Numbered from the stretch's first letter, positions 41,920-53,408 are shown. The stretch: 64,000 nucleotides of DNA from an uncultured bacterium (GCA_946056135.1 CAMGIN010000001.1:1-64000), one strand, 5' to 3'. A program made the numbers and translations. The notes: a model not told the origin generated them from the letters alone.

Positions 41920-43068
41920 TCAGCAGTAGAAGTCACGGATCTTCTTGGCCCGGCTGGGGTGTCTGAGCTTGCGGATGGCCTTGTTCTCGATCTGACGGAT
42001 TCGCTCCCGGGTGACGCCGAAGATCTGGCCCACCTCCTCCAGGGTGTGGGTGCGGCCGTCGTACATGCCGAAACGCATCCGAAGCACGTCGGCTTCCCGT
42101 TCGGTCAGGGTGTCCAGGATCTCCTTCAGTGCCTCTGCCAGCAGGGCGTTGGAGGTGGCGTCGGCGGGGCCGGGGGTACGCTCGTCCTCCACAAAGGAGC
42201 CAATGGAGGTATCTTCCTCGTCACCCACAGGGGTGTCCAGGCTCAGGGTGTCGGCGGCGGTGCGGTTGGCCTCGATGATCTTTTCCACGGGCAGGTTCAG
42301 CTCTGCGGCGATTTCCTCCACAGTGGGCTCCCGGCCCAGCTCCTGAACCAGCTTCCGGTTGCAGCGGGTGGCCTTGTTGATGACCTCTACCATATGCACC
42401 GGCACGCGGATGGTTCGGGCCTGATCCGCGATGGCGCGGGTGATGGCCTGCCGGATCCACCAGGTGGCATATGTAGAGAATTTGTTTCCCTTTGTCCAGT
42501 CGAATTTGTCTACCGCACGGATCAGGCCGGTATTGCCCTCCTGAATCAGGTCCAGAATGTGCAGCCCGCGGCCGGAGTATTTCTTGGCGATGGAGACCAC
42601 CAGGCGGAGGTTGGCTTCCGTCAGCTTGTTCTTTGCCTCCTGGTCGCCCTCGGCCACCCGCTTTGCCAGCTCCACCTCTTCCTCGGCGGAAAGCAGCTTG
42701 ATCTGGCCGATTTCCTTCAGATACATGCGAACAGGGTCGTCCAGGCTGTATTCGGCGGCCAGGTCAACAGGATCTACCAGTTCCTCTTCGTCCAGGCCGT
42801 TCAGGTCGATATCGTCGTCCGGACCCAGGCCCAGGTCATCATCTCCCAGATCCAGCTCCAGGTCAGCGGTGACGATCTGAATGTTCATGGCGTCGAAGCG
42901 GTCATAGATCTCCTCGATCTTCTCCGGCGTCAGCTGCATTTTTTCCAACTGGGCGTTCAGATCGGCAGCGCGGATCATGCCGTCCTTCTTTCCCTGGGCG
43001 ATCAGCGCCTGCAGGGCAGCCTGAACATCCTCTAAATTGTTCTTGGTAGGCTTCTTCGCTGTGCTCAT
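41920..43068 (-). CDS. rpoD: primary sigma factor RpoD/SigA
   Basis: [88 protein letters not shown]. Confidence 0.97.
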   Translation of the reverse strand: MSTAKKPTKNNLEDVQAALQALIAQGKKDGMIRAADLNAQLEKMQLTPEKIEEIYDRFDAMNIQIVTADLELDLGDDDLGLGPDDDIDLNGLDEEELVDPVDLAAEYSLDDPVRMYLKEIGQIKLLSAEEEVELAKRVAEGDQEAKNKLTEANLRLVVSIAKKYSGRGLHILDLIQEGNTGLIRAVDKFDWTKGNKFSTYATWWIRQAITRAIADQARTIRVPVHMVEVINKATRCNRKLVQELGREPTVEEIAAELNLPVEKIIEANRTAADTLSLDTPVGDEEDTSIGSFVEDERTPGPADATSNALLAEALKEILDTLTEREADVLRMRFGMYDGRTHTLEEVGQIFGVTRERIRQIENKAIRKLRHPSRAKKIRDFYC

Positions 43069-43329
43069 GGTGATTCCCCTCTTTTATATATAAAAATCCA
43101 GAATATTCTCGTGCCGTTAAACTATACCGCAATTATGGCTGGGTGGCAAGGGTATTTTCGCAATTTTTTTGGAATACACGGGATTTTCCGAAAATTCTTC
43201 TGTTGACAAAGACAGTTTTCCCCCAATTTTGCAAAAACATACGGTTTACTTTTTGGGAATAATTCGGTATAATTGGGAAAATGACATAGTGTGCCCTGCA
43301 CGTAAGACACGATACGAAGGAGCAGCCAT

Positions 43330-45138
43330 ATGACCGAACTTTCCAAGATCCGAAATTTTTCCATTATTGCCCATATTGACCACGGCAAATCTACCCTGGC
43401 AGACCGTCTGCTGGAGGCGTGCGACGCCATTGACCAGCGGGTCCGGGCGGAGCAGCTGCTGGACTCCATGGAGCTGGAACGGGAACGGGGGATTACCATC
43501 AAGGCCACTGCGGTCCAGCTGAACTATACCGCTGACGACGGTGTGACCTATGACCTGAATCTCATCGATACTCCGGGCCATGTGGACTTCAACTATGAGG
43601 TGTCCCGGTCCCTGGCCGCCTGCGAGGGCGCGGTGCTGGTGGTGGACGCTTCCCAGGGTGTGGAGGCCCAAACCCTGGCCAATACCTACCTTGCCATTGA
43701 CGCGGGGCTGGAGGTTCTGCCGGTGGTCAATAAGATCGACCTGCCCTCCGCCCGTCCCGCCGAGGTCAAAGCGGAAATTGAGGACATTATTGGCATCCCC
43801 GCAGAGGAAGCGCCGGAGATCTCCGCCAAGAACGGCATCAATATCCATTCCGTTTTGGAAATGATCGTCCGGGATGTCCCCGCTCCTACCGGAGACCGGG
43901 ATGCTCCGCTGCAAGCCCTGATCTTCGACAGCCAGTACGATTCCTACCGGGGCGTCATTGTCTATACCCGGATCAAGCAAGGAACGGTGAAGGAGGGCAT
44001 GGACATCAAAATGATGGCCACCGGCGCGGTTTATAAGGTAGTGGAAGTGGGAACCATGAGTCCCACCGGCTTGGTGCCCCGGGAAACCCTGGGTGCAGGC
44101 GAAGTGGGCTACATCACGGCCTCCATCAAGACAGTGGCGGACACCCAGGTGGGCGATACCATTACGGCTGTAGATAACCCCGCAGCGGAGCCCCTCCCCG
44201 GCTACCGGCCGGTGCAGCCCATGGTGTTCTCCGGCGTCTACCCCGCTGACGGAGCCAAGTACCAGGATCTGCGGGACGCCTTGGAAAAGCTGAAGCTGAA
44301 CGACGCCTCTATGAGTTACGAGCTGGAAAGCTCCATTGCCCTGGGCTTCGGTTTCCGCTGCGGCTTCTTAGGGCTGCTGCATATGGAGATTATCCAGGAG
44401 CGGTTGGAACGGGAATACAACCTGGACCTGATTACCACCGCTCCCAACGTAGTTTACCGGGTGACGAAAACCAACGGCGAAACCATGCTGGTCTACACCC
44501 CTCTGGACTATCCGGATCCCGCGGATATCCAGCTGGCGGAGGAGCCCTACGCCAAGGTCAACCTGATCGCGCCCCAGGAATATGTGGGCAACATCATGGA
44601 TCTGTGCCAGCAGCGCCGGGGTGAATTCAAGGATATGGTGTATCTGGATGCCAACCGGGTGGAGCTGCACTATGAGATGCCCCTGAATGAAATCATCTAC
44701 GACTTTTTCGACGCGCTGAAGTCCCGTACCCGGGGCTACGGCAGCCTGGACTATGAGCTTATCGGCTACCGGCCCAGTCGTCTGGTGAAGCTGGACATTC
44801 TGTTAAACGGCGAAATCGTGGACGCCCTGAGCTTCATCCTCTTTGCGGACAACGCCTATCCCCGGGCCCGGAAGATCTGCGAAAAGCTGAAGGACAACAT
44901 CCCCCGTGCCCAGTTTGAGATCCCTGTTCAGGCAGCCATCGGCGGCAAGATCATTGCCCGGGAAACCATCAAGGCCCTGCGCAAGGACGTGCTGGCCAAG
45001 TGCTATGGCGGCGATATTACCCGAAAGAAGAAGCTGCTGGAGAAGCAGAAGGAGGGCAAAAAGCGGATGCGCACCTTCGGCACCGTTTCCGTCCCCTCCG
45101 AGGCCTTTATGGCGGTGCTGAAACTGGACGAAGACTGA
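43330..45138 (+). CDS. lepA: elongation factor 4
   Basis: [21 protein letters not shown]-terminal [25 protein letters not shown]. Confidence 0.97.
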   Translation: MTELSKIRNFSIIAHIDHGKSTLADRLLEACDAIDQRVRAEQLLDSMELERERGITIKATAVQLNYTADDGVTYDLNLIDTPGHVDFNYEVSRSLAACEGAVLVVDASQGVEAQTLANTYLAIDAGLEVLPVVNKIDLPSARPAEVKAEIEDIIGIPAEEAPEISAKNGINIHSVLEMIVRDVPAPTGDRDAPLQALIFDSQYDSYRGVIVYTRIKQGTVKEGMDIKMMATGAVYKVVEVGTMSPTGLVPRETLGAGEVGYITASIKTVADTQVGDTITAVDNPAAEPLPGYRPVQPMVFSGVYPADGAKYQDLRDALEKLKLNDASMSYELESSIALGFGFRCGFLGLLHMEIIQERLEREYNLDLITTAPNVVYRVTKTNGETMLVYTPLDYPDPADIQLAEEPYAKVNLIAPQEYVGNIMDLCQQRRGEFKDMVYLDANRVELHYEMPLNEIIYDFFDALKSRTRGYGSLDYELIGYRPSRLVKLDILLNGEIVDALSFILFADNAYPRARKICEKLKDNIPRAQFEIPVQAAIGGKIIARETIKALRKDVLAKCYGGDITRKKKLLEKQKEGKKRMRTFGTVSVPSEAFMAVLKLDED

Positions 45139-45166
45139 TTTTGCATTCCAATACGGGAGGTTTTCT

Positions 45167-46360
45167 ATGCCTATTATTACAAAGCGTCCCAACAAAACGC
45201 CTTTGGGACTGTATATCCATGTTCCCTTCTGCCGCAGCAAGTGCCAGTACTGCGATTTTTACTCCATGGCCACCAAGGACGATAAGCTTATCGACGGCTA
45301 TCTGGACGCCGTATGCGACCACATCAAGGAGACTGGCGAACTGGCTCCGGGCTATAAGGTGGACTCCATCTATTTTGGCGGCGGCACGCCCACTTACTTC
45401 GGTGCTGACGGCATGGCGGTGATTCTGACCACCATCCGCCGGAACTTTGATGTGGACAACAATGCGGAGATTACCTTCGAAGCCAACCCCGACTCCGTTT
45501 CGGATCGGCTGCTGCACCGGCTTTATGCTGAGGGATTCAACCGGGTCAGCCTGGGAATCCAATCCGATGACGACGAGATGCTGAAAAAGCTGGGCCGCCC
45601 CCACACCTATGCCCAGGCTGTCACCGCCTACCAGCGTATCCGCAAGGCGGGCTTCCGCAACGTGTCCGTGGACCTGATGTATGGTCTGCCTGGGCAGGAC
45701 CTCCAGGACTGGCAGGAGACATTGGACAATGTGCTTCGATTGCTGCCGGAACACATCAGCTGCTATGCGCTGAAGGTTGAGGAGGGAACCCCCTTCTACG
45801 AATACAAGGAGATGCTGAATCTGCCCGATGACGATACGCAGTCGGAGATGTATCTGACCGCCGTGGAGGCCCTGCGCAGCCGTGGCTTCCGGCAGTATGA
45901 GATCTCCAACTTCTGCCGCAAGGGTCTAACGTCCAAGCACAACATGAAGTACTGGACCGGCGGCGAATACCTTGGCTTCGGCCCCAGTGCCAGTTCCGAT
46001 TTCGCGGGCAAGCGGTTCACGCTGAAACGGGATCTGCAGTCCTATATTACCGCCATCCGGGAGGGCGGCGACATCATCGAGGATCTGCAGGAGATCCCCA
46101 TGAGGGAGCGGGCCGGAGAATATCTGATGCTGCGTCTGCGGACCAGTGTAGGCATCAGCGCCCAGGAATACGAGAAGATGTTCCTGCTTCCCTTCGCCCC
46201 GCTGGAGGAAGTGCTGGAAAAGCGCCGCCGTTACTTCCAGGCCACCCAGACCGACACCGGCCGCTGGGTTCTGACACCGAAGGGGTATCTGGTGAGCAAC
46301 GACATCATCACAGACCTGCTGCTGGCCCAGGACAATTCCGAGCCGCTGAAGCGGTTTTAA
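45167..46360 (+). CDS. hemW: radical SAM HemW-like protein
   Basis: GLYIHVPFCRSKCQYCDF, YFGGGTPTYF. Confidence 0.94.
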   Translation: MPIITKRPNKTPLGLYIHVPFCRSKCQYCDFYSMATKDDKLIDGYLDAVCDHIKETGELAPGYKVDSIYFGGGTPTYFGADGMAVILTTIRRNFDVDNNAEITFEANPDSVSDRLLHRLYAEGFNRVSLGIQSDDDEMLKKLGRPHTYAQAVTAYQRIRKAGFRNVSVDLMYGLPGQDLQDWQETLDNVLRLLPEHISCYALKVEEGTPFYEYKEMLNLPDDDTQSEMYLTAVEALRSRGFRQYEISNFCRKGLTSKHNMKYWTGGEYLGFGPSASSDFAGKRFTLKRDLQSYITAIREGGDIIEDLQEIPMRERAGEYLMLRLRTSVGISAQEYEKMFLLPFAPLEEVLEKRRRYFQATQTDTGRWVLTPKGYLVSNDIITDLLLAQDNSEPLKRF

Positions 46361-46638
46361 ATTAACCAGGAGGCTGGAGATCTGGCCTTCTTCTCTATTG
46401 GCTTGTGCAGTATTTTCCTGTAGGACGGCTAGTTGGTGGGCGCACTGCCTCATGTGCTGGCGAATAACCCAGCGACAGCGTACGAAACCTTCAACGAACA
46501 TTTGACGAATGTGGCGATACAGCACATGTGGAATGTATCAGAAATAACGCCAGAGGTAGATTGGAATTGCCTCTGGCGTTTTGGCGTTTTTCTGATATAA
46601 TCAACAGAGTGAAGAATTTGGGAAAGGAATGAAATGGA

Positions 46639-47091
46639 ATGCTTCAGATCGTAGAAACTTCTATTGATAATCCTGACGCAAGCGTCCTTATCTCCGAACT
46701 AAACCAAAGCCTTGTTCAAATCACCGGGGATGACGGAACAAAAAATTTTCATACGGAGGATGTCAGGACAGAGAAATCATCGTTTCTAATTGCCTATCTG
46801 GATGGCGTTCCGTATGGATGCGGCGCTTTGCGAAGGATATCCGATGATACCGCAGAAATAAAGCGGGTTTACGCAAGAAAGAATCAGTCCGGCATTGGGC
46901 GAGCAATTCTGCTTCGGTTGGAAGAAAAAGCAAGCAAATTGGGATATACAAAGCTGCTGCTGGAAACAAGGAAGCAAAATGAACATGCGATTCAATTCTA
47001 TACCCTGTGTGGATACATCCCTTGTTCTGCTTATGGCCGCTACCGCGGAAAAGAAAACACATGTTGTTTTGAAAAGAAATTGAGGAAGTAA
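46639..47091 (+). CDS. GNAT family N-acetyltransferase
   Basis: YGCGALRRISDDTAEIKRVYARKNQSGIGRAILLRLEEKA; C-terminal IQFYTLCGYIP. Confidence 0.9.
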   Translation: MLQIVETSIDNPDASVLISELNQSLVQITGDDGTKNFHTEDVRTEKSSFLIAYLDGVPYGCGALRRISDDTAEIKRVYARKNQSGIGRAILLRLEEKASKLGYTKLLLETRKQNEHAIQFYTLCGYIPCSAYGRYRGKENTCCFEKKLRK

Positions 47092-47288
47092 ATTTATCAT
47101 ATGCTCCTACGCTGAGCGATGCCAAGAAACGGTGTCTCTGATGATAATCATTCATCCAGGAACACAGCATAGGAACCCTCAGCGATCATGCTATCATAAA
47201 AAAACATGTGCGGAGGGGAAAGCATGCAAGTAACCATAGACGGTTTGAAAGACTTTCTTTTGGGTGTAGAGTTTCGGGGAAAGCCGGA

Positions 47289-47330
47289 AAAGGACCGGCA
47301 GGGGCATTGCCCCAGACCGGTCCTTTTGAT
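47289..47330 (-). terminator. hairpin terminator downstream of XRE regulator
   Basis: AAAAGGACCGGCAGGGGCATTGCCCCAGACCGGTCCTTTT. Confidence 0.75.
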
Positions 47331-48074
47331 CTATCTGCTGAAATCCGTATGGAGATTGCCCTTGCCCACGCAGTCCGCATGGATAAATATATCCATATAC
47401 GTCTCGCCGTCTTTCTCATAGACCTCTTCGAAGCAGGAAAGATACTCTGTGCTGTGGTTTTCCTTAAAGCCGTTGGCACCCAGATATTCCAGAATTTTCT
47501 GATAGCCCTTGGGAATCCGGTCAAACGCGGCCCGGAAGGGATCCCGGACAGTGATTTTCGCGTACTGGGCTTCCTCCTGCCTGGCGATCTCCACCCCCGG
47601 ACAGCGGGGCGCAAAATCCTCCGGTAAAATCCAGGCCGCTACGTACCCCCGCAAACCAAAGCGGTTTTGCTGCTCCTTGGACACAAAGGGGAAATCCCAG
47701 CCAATCTGCCGGGGCTTTTCCGGACGGTCCGCAAGCCCGCTGATCCTTGCCCAGTGGTCCAGATACATCTGTACATCATTTTCTGGCTGTGGGCTGATCA
47801 TCACATACCGGCCCATGGTGAACGCCGGAACCGTTACAACAGACACCGGGGAAAAATAATCCGCCCGGGGGATCATATCCTCCTTCAGCAGGGCGTCCAG
47901 GGTGCAGGAGAACATGCGGCTCAGCTCCAGGAGCTTATCCAGCTCCGGGTACGCTTCCTCCGTCTCCCATTTGGAGACCGTCTGACGGGACACCCCCATC
48001 CGCTCCGCCAATTTTTCCTGGGTCATATTGCCGTGTAATTTCCGTAAATACTGTAGGTTCGCGCCAAGTTTCAT
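47331..48074 (-). CDS. XRE-family transcriptional regulator with C-terminal effector-like domain
   Basis: MKLGANLQYLRKLHGNMTQEKLAERMGVSRQTVSKWETEEAYPELDKLLELS. Confidence 0.9.
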   Translation of the reverse strand: MKLGANLQYLRKLHGNMTQEKLAERMGVSRQTVSKWETEEAYPELDKLLELSRMFSCTLDALLKEDMIPRADYFSPVSVVTVPAFTMGRYVMISPQPENDVQMYLDHWARISGLADRPEKPRQIGWDFPFVSKEQQNRFGLRGYVAAWILPEDFAPRCPGVEIARQEEAQYAKITVRDPFRAAFDRIPKGYQKILEYLGANGFKENHSTEYLSCFEEVYEKDGETYMDIFIHADCVGKGNLHTDFSR

Positions 48075-48314
48075 GGGATCGCCGCCTTTCTTTCGGATAT
48101 GTTTATCCTATCATGAAAGAAAGCCGTTGTCCAGAAGGTCTTGCGTGCGGTTTTGACAGGGCCTGTCAAGCCAAGGTTGCGCAAGCGCAAAGAAGCGGTT
48201 CTGTTTTTTCACTCTGCACAGTTTTCTGCTGCCAAATTTGGCAAAATTTCCTCTTGACCGGTAGCTGCTACCGGATGGTACATTATGCTTATACAAGGAA
48301 AAGGAGCGTGTATT

Positions 48315-48851
48315 ATGGGTAAGAATGTCTTGATTCTCTCCGGCAGTCCCCGCAGAGGCGGTAATTCTGATTTGCTGTGCGACGAGTTCGGCCGGGGCGC
48401 AAAGGAAACCGGAAATACTGTAGAGAAGATTTTCGTCCGGGACAAGAAGATTGGGTTCTGCAATGCCTGCTACGGCTGCCGGAAAACCGGAAAGTGCGTC
48501 ATCAAGGACGATATGGCGCAGGTTTTGGAGCGGATGCACTGGGCGGACGTCATCGTTATGGCAAGTCCCGTGTACTTCTATTCCATCGATGCCCAAATGA
48601 AAGCCCTGATTGACCGGACCCTGCCCCAGTGGACCAAGCTGGACAACAAGGAATTCTACTACATCATGACCGCCGCGGAGGACAGCGATACCGTCATGGA
48701 CTGCACCCTGGAGTGCTTCCGGGGCTTCGCCGTCTGCCTGAACAGTGCGAAAGAGATGGGCGTCCTGTACGGCAAGGGCGTTTACGAAGCCGGAGCTGTG
48801 AAGAACACCCAATATATGCAGCAAGCCTATGAAATGGGAAAAGGAGTGTAA
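48315..48851 (+). CDS. flavodoxin-family NAD(P)H-dependent oxidoreductase
   Basis: MGKNVLILSGSPRRGGNSDLLCDEF, ASPVYFYSIDAQMKALIDR. Confidence 0.92.
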   Translation: MGKNVLILSGSPRRGGNSDLLCDEFGRGAKETGNTVEKIFVRDKKIGFCNACYGCRKTGKCVIKDDMAQVLERMHWADVIVMASPVYFYSIDAQMKALIDRTLPQWTKLDNKEFYYIMTAAEDSDTVMDCTLECFRGFAVCLNSAKEMGVLYGKGVYEAGAVKNTQYMQQAYEMGKGV

Positions 48852-48854
48852 ACA

Positions 48855-50033
48855 ATGATTTATCGCGATTTTCAGGACAAGAAGTTGTCTTTGCTGGGCT
48901 TCGGCACCATGCGCCTGCCCACTGCCCCGGACGGCAGCATTGACGAGGAGCAAGTCCGCCGGATGACACGCTATGCCATGGACCACGGCGTGAACTACTT
49001 TGACACCGCCTATCCGTACCACAACGGCAACTCCGAGCGGGTCATTGGCCGGGTGCTGAAGGACTATCCCCGGGACAGCTACTATCTTGCCACCAAGTAT
49101 CCAGGACATCAGATCCTGAGCGGTGGCTACAATCCCGCAGAGATCTTTGAGGAGCAGCTGCGCAAGTGCGATGTGGAATATTTCGACTTCTATCTGCTGC
49201 ACAACGTGTACGAGAAGTCCACGGAAACCTACCTGGACCCCCGGTGGGGCATCATCAATTACTTCAAAGAGCAGAAGCGCCTGGGCCGGATCAAGCACCT
49301 GGGATTCAGCAGCCATGCCCAGACCCAAGGCTTGACGGAATTTCTGGACCTCTGCGGAGACGACATGGAGTTCTGTCAGATCCAGCTGAACTATCTGGAC
49401 TGGACCTTGCAGGATGCCAAGGGGAAATATGACCTGCTGACCCAGCGGGGCATCCCCGTCTGGGTCATGGAGCCTGTCCGGGGCGGCAAACTGGCAAAGC
49501 TCAGCGATGCCGACGAAGGGAAGCTGAAAGCCCTCCGCCCGGAGGAATCCACCGCTTCCTGGGGCTTCCGGTTCCTGCAGGGGCTTCCCAACGTAACCAT
49601 GGTCCTCAGCGGCATGTCCAATATGGCCCAGATGGAGGACAATGTAAAGACCTTCTGCCAGGGCCAGCCCCTGAGCCAGGCAGAATCCGACCTGCTGCTG
49701 GAGATCGCGGAGGGGATGAAGGACTCTGTTCCCTGCACAGCCTGCCGCTACTGCTGCGACGGCTGCCCCAAGGGGTTGGACATACCCGGTTTCATCCGCA
49801 CCTACAATGAGCTCCGGGTAGCTCCCACAACCAATGCGGCCATGCGGATCGAGTTCCTGCCAGAGGACAAAAAGCCTTCCGCCTGCATCGGCTGCGGGAA
49901 ATGCGCCCGGGTCTGTCCCCAGAACATCGACATTCCCAGCGTCATGAAGGACCTGACAGCAAGAATCCAGCAGATACCCAGCTGGGCGGAGATCTGCCGC
50001 CAGCGGGAGGAAGCCGCAAAGAAGAACAAATAA
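48855..50033 (+). CDS. aldo/keto reductase with 4Fe-4S domain
   Basis: GFGTMRLPTAPDGSID, YFDTAYPYHNGNSE, CIGCGKCARVCPQNIDIP. Confidence 0.93.
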   Translation: MIYRDFQDKKLSLLGFGTMRLPTAPDGSIDEEQVRRMTRYAMDHGVNYFDTAYPYHNGNSERVIGRVLKDYPRDSYYLATKYPGHQILSGGYNPAEIFEEQLRKCDVEYFDFYLLHNVYEKSTETYLDPRWGIINYFKEQKRLGRIKHLGFSSHAQTQGLTEFLDLCGDDMEFCQIQLNYLDWTLQDAKGKYDLLTQRGIPVWVMEPVRGGKLAKLSDADEGKLKALRPEESTASWGFRFLQGLPNVTMVLSGMSNMAQMEDNVKTFCQGQPLSQAESDLLLEIAEGMKDSVPCTACRYCCDGCPKGLDIPGFIRTYNELRVAPTTNAAMRIEFLPEDKKPSACIGCGKCARVCPQNIDIPSVMKDLTARIQQIPSWAEICRQREEAAKKNK

Positions 50034-50060
50034 GGGTGCCTACAGTTCCTGAACAATAAG

Positions 50061-50105
50061 CAAAACACGGATGTCTTTCTTGGATTAGGACATCCGTGTT
50101 TTTGA
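50061..50105. terminator. hairpin terminator upstream of cas3
   Basis: AAACACGGATGTC ... GACATCCGTGTTTTT. Confidence 0.75.
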
Positions 50106-50213
50106 TTTGTCAGATACCAGTCCAGCCTTTACACCCGTTTGGAGGGGTGATATAATATTTATCACAAGCTGTCATTTTATATAGCGCGCACACAAGACGA
50201 ACTGTCACGAGGT

Positions 50214-52364
50214 ATGGATATGGAAAAACAAACATATTTAGCACATATTTCTGAAGATGGACGAAAGCAAACAGTGCAGACTCATCTGGAGGGCACTGCC
50301 AAACGAAGCGCCGCATTTGCTGCAGATTTTGGTGCGGAATACTTTGGCAGGCTGGTGGGGTTGGCCCATGACATCGGTAAGAATTCGGCAGCATTCCAAA
50401 AACGGCTCCAGGGTGGTCCGAGGGTGGATCACGCCACCGCCGGGGCTGTGGAATGCGCCAGATTGGATGCCTTGATGTCTGCTTGCTGTGTCACAGGGCA
50501 CCACGGAGGGCTTCCTGACTTTGGCAACCTTGTCACAGACATGCCTAGTGACGTTACCTGTTCCGGACGTCTGAAACGGGGGATCCAGGGTGGAATTCCG
50601 CCATATACCTGCAGCGGGAAATTACCGGACCCCGGACCGGAACCGGATTTTCAGGGGGATGACTATGTCCGTGGGCTTTGGACCCGAATGCTTTATTCCT
50701 GCCTTGTGGATGCGGACTATCTGGACACAGAGGAATTCATGTCCGGCGGTTCCGTTCAGCGAGGGGGTTACGATTCCCTGCCTGCACTTCTGGAGAAACT
50801 GGAAAAGCATATTGCGGGATTCTTTCCGCCCAAAAATGAAATAAACCGCTGCCGCTGTCAGATTCTGCAAAACTGCCTGGATGCGGGAGCAGGTCCCAAA
50901 GGGATCTATACCCTGACTGTTCCCACTGGCGGCGGGAAGACTGTCTCCTCCCTGGCTTTTGCTCTTCGCCATGCGGTCAAAAACGGAATGCGGCGGGTCA
51001 TTTATGTGATTCCTTATACTTCCATCATCGAGCAGAATGCGGCGGTTTTCCGGGAGATTTTGGGTGCAAATAATGTTATTGAGCATCACTCCGGCGCGAC
51101 TCTGGACGCGGATGAAGAAATCCAAGGATCGAAAAGCAATCAGCGCCTTGCGGCAGAAAATTGGGATGCCCCGGTGATCGTGACAACCGCTGTTCAATTT
51201 TTCGAATCTTTCTATTCCAACCGTCCCTCCAAATGCCGGAAACTGCACAACATTGCAAACAGCGTAATCATTTTTGATGAGGCCCAGATGATTCCAACCT
51301 TCCAGTTAAATCCCTGTGTCGGCCTGATCGCGGATTTGACCGCACACTTTGGCACTACATCTGTGCTGTGTACTGCCACACAGCCGGTGCTGAACGATAT
51401 TATACATGCTTTTGCCCCGGACATTCCCATTCGGGAAATCTGCCAAAACACAGCAGTGCTCCAGGAGACGTTCCGCCGGGTATCCTTCCGCAGTGCTGGA
51501 ACGCTTTCCAACGACGCACTGGTAGAAGAACTCTCACAGCAGGATCAGGTGCTGTGCATCGTCAACACCAGGAAGGCAGCCCAGGAAATATTCCGGCAGC
51601 TCCCGGGAGAGGGAAACTATCACTTGTCCACGCTCATGTACCCCGCCCACCGGCAAGCTGTTTTGCAAACGGTCCGGCAGCGTTTGAAAAGTGGAAGCCC
51701 ATGCCGGGTAATCTCCACTTCCTTGATTGAAGCGGGGGTGGATGTGGACTTTCCGGCGGTCTACCGGGAAATGGCCGGTTTGGATTCCATCCTGCAAGCC
51801 GCAGGCCGATGCAACCGGGAGGGAAAACGGGATGCCAGCAAATGCACCGTCACCCTTTTCCAGGGAGAGAATCCTGCACCGACCCTGATCAGGACGAACA
51901 TTGGGGCCACAGTGGAAGCATTGCGCGGAAATGCCGACCCGGACATGCCGGAGAGCATTCAGCGGTATTTTGCGTCCTACCGTTCGCTGATCGGCAACAA
52001 CCTAGACAAAGCCCATGTTGTGGACCATCTGCGCAATGGCATCTCCGGCTGCAGTCTTCCGTTTGAAACCGTGGCAAAGGAATTCCATTTTATCGACCAA
52101 GCTACAAAGACAGTCTATATTCCGTTGGAGGATGGGGAAGAAGCTTGCTGTTCCCTCCTGTCCGGATATGCAACCAGAGCGCAATACCGAAAAGCTGGGA
52201 AATACAGTGTGAACATCTACGAGCAGCATTATCAGGCACTGGTGAATTCTGGAGATATTACGACGTTGGATGAAGACAGTGCCGTATTGACCAATGGCAC
52301 TCTGTACAGTCAAGATACAGGACTTTCACTGAAAGCAGATACCGGTAGAGCAGAATTTATTTAA
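50214..52364 (+). CDS. cas3: CRISPR-associated helicase/nuclease Cas3 (type I-C)
   Basis: HD motif LAHDIGKNSAAFQ, PTGGGKTVSSLAFAL, IIFDEAQMIPTFQ; ATG 50220 has better RBS spacing. Confidence 0.96.
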   Translation: MDMEKQTYLAHISEDGRKQTVQTHLEGTAKRSAAFAADFGAEYFGRLVGLAHDIGKNSAAFQKRLQGGPRVDHATAGAVECARLDALMSACCVTGHHGGLPDFGNLVTDMPSDVTCSGRLKRGIQGGIPPYTCSGKLPDPGPEPDFQGDDYVRGLWTRMLYSCLVDADYLDTEEFMSGGSVQRGGYDSLPALLEKLEKHIAGFFPPKNEINRCRCQILQNCLDAGAGPKGIYTLTVPTGGGKTVSSLAFALRHAVKNGMRRVIYVIPYTSIIEQNAAVFREILGANNVIEHHSGATLDADEEIQGSKSNQRLAAENWDAPVIVTTAVQFFESFYSNRPSKCRKLHNIANSVIIFDEAQMIPTFQLNPCVGLIADLTAHFGTTSVLCTATQPVLNDIIHAFAPDIPIREICQNTAVLQETFRRVSFRSAGTLSNDALVEELSQQDQVLCIVNTRKAAQEIFRQLPGEGNYHLSTLMYPAHRQAVLQTVRQRLKSGSPCRVISTSLIEAGVDVDFPAVYREMAGLDSILQAAGRCNREGKRDASKCTVTLFQGENPAPTLIRTNIGATVEALRGNADPDMPESIQRYFASYRSLIGNNLDKAHVVDHLRNGISGCSLPFETVAKEFHFIDQATKTVYIPLEDGEEACCSLLSGYATRAQYRKAGKYSVNIYEQHYQALVNSGDITTLDEDSAVLTNGTLYSQDTGLSLKADTGRAEFI

Positions 52365-52418
52365 ACTTACCCGTTTTATTGGACCGATAAGCTGCTATTA
52401 TTATCCTGTAAAAAAATG

Positions 52419-52455
52419 GGAGGGACAGAATGTGTCCTTCTGTCCCTCCGCTTTT
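52419..52455 (+). terminator. intrinsic terminator between cas3 and cas5
   Basis: GGAGGGACAGAA TGTGTCC TTCTGTCCCTCC GCTTTTTG, 12-bp perfect stem. Confidence 0.85.
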
Positions 52456-52690
52456 TGTAATACATTTCTTACTTGTTTCAATCCGCAGGCTCAAAAACCC
52501 GACGTCATTAGTATGCCACAACAGCATGGCTTTTGTCAAATTATCTTTTTATGTTTAATAATTTAATAAATTTCATACTCGAAATTATATATAGGGCATG
52601 ATATGCTTTATATGTAAACGTATAACGAAGAAAGAAGAAAGAAGGAATTGTATGCTATGCATTCTTAGCAACGAGCTCAATTTGCAAAAC

Positions 52691-52712
52691 TGCGGTGGGT
52701 AAATCCACCGCA
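52691..52712 (+). promoter_or_regulatory. hairpin in cas5 5' leader
   Basis: TGCGGTGG GTAAAT CCACCGCA, no T-tract, about 34 nt before cas5 start. Confidence 0.45.
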
Positions 52713-52745
52713 AGAGAATCATTCGTATAGAAAGGAGAAATACCA

Positions 52746-53408
52746 ATGTCTGTTGCCATCGAGGTCTGGGGGGATTACGCATGTTTCTCAAGGCCAGAGA
52801 TGAAAGTAGAACGGGTTAGCTATGACGTTATGACGCCTTCCGCCGCCAGAGGGTTGATTGAAAGCATCTACTGGCACCCTGGCATGCAATGGGTAGTGGA
52901 TCGGATTCATGTTTGCAACCCTATCCGCTTCACGAATATTCGCCGCAATGAAGTCAAAGATACCATCAGTGCCAGAAAAGTCAGCGCGGTTATGGAAAAA
53001 GGCTCCGGCGAATTGTATTTGGCAACGCCGGAGAGTATTCAGCAGCGAGCGGCCATGGTGCTGCGGGATGTGCGCTATGTCATAGAAGCCCACTTTGAAA
53101 TGACAGAAAAAGCCGCACCTGGAGACAATCCTGGAAAATTTCAAGACATTATCAAACGCCGCTTGAGCAGAGGGCAGTTCTATCACCAGCCCTGCTTTGG
53201 CGTTCGGGAATTTCCGGCCCACTTTTCGGCCTGTGAGACGCTTCCACCCTGTTCGGAGGAACTGCGGGGTGAAAAGGACCTGGGGTGGATGCTGCTGGAT
53301 ATGGATTATTCTGATCCGGTGAATATCACGCCCATGTTTTTCCGGGCGATCCTTCGGGATGGTGTTCTGGAGATTCCGGACCGCAGCGGCCAGGAGGTGG
53401 TCAGATGA
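52746..53408 (+). CDS. cas5c: CRISPR-associated Cas5, type I-C
   Basis: VAIEVWGDYACFSRPEMKVERVSYDVMTPSAARGLIESIYWHP. Confidence 0.96.
   Translation: MSVAIEVWGDYACFSRPEMKVERVSYDVMTPSAARGLIESIYWHPGMQWVVDRIHVCNPIRFTNIRRNEVKDTISARKVSAVMEKGSGELYLATPESIQQRAAMVLRDVRYVIEAHFEMTEKAAPGDNPGKFQDIIKRRLSRGQFYHQPCFGVREFPAHFSACETLPPCSEELRGEKDLGWMLLDMDYSDPVNITPMFFRAILRDGVLEIPDRSGQEVVR

Noticed and set aside
47206-47421. Small + ORF MCGGESMQVTIDGLKDFLLG...
   Set aside because: Runs through the terminator hairpin and into the antisense of the XRE gene; no family resemblance.
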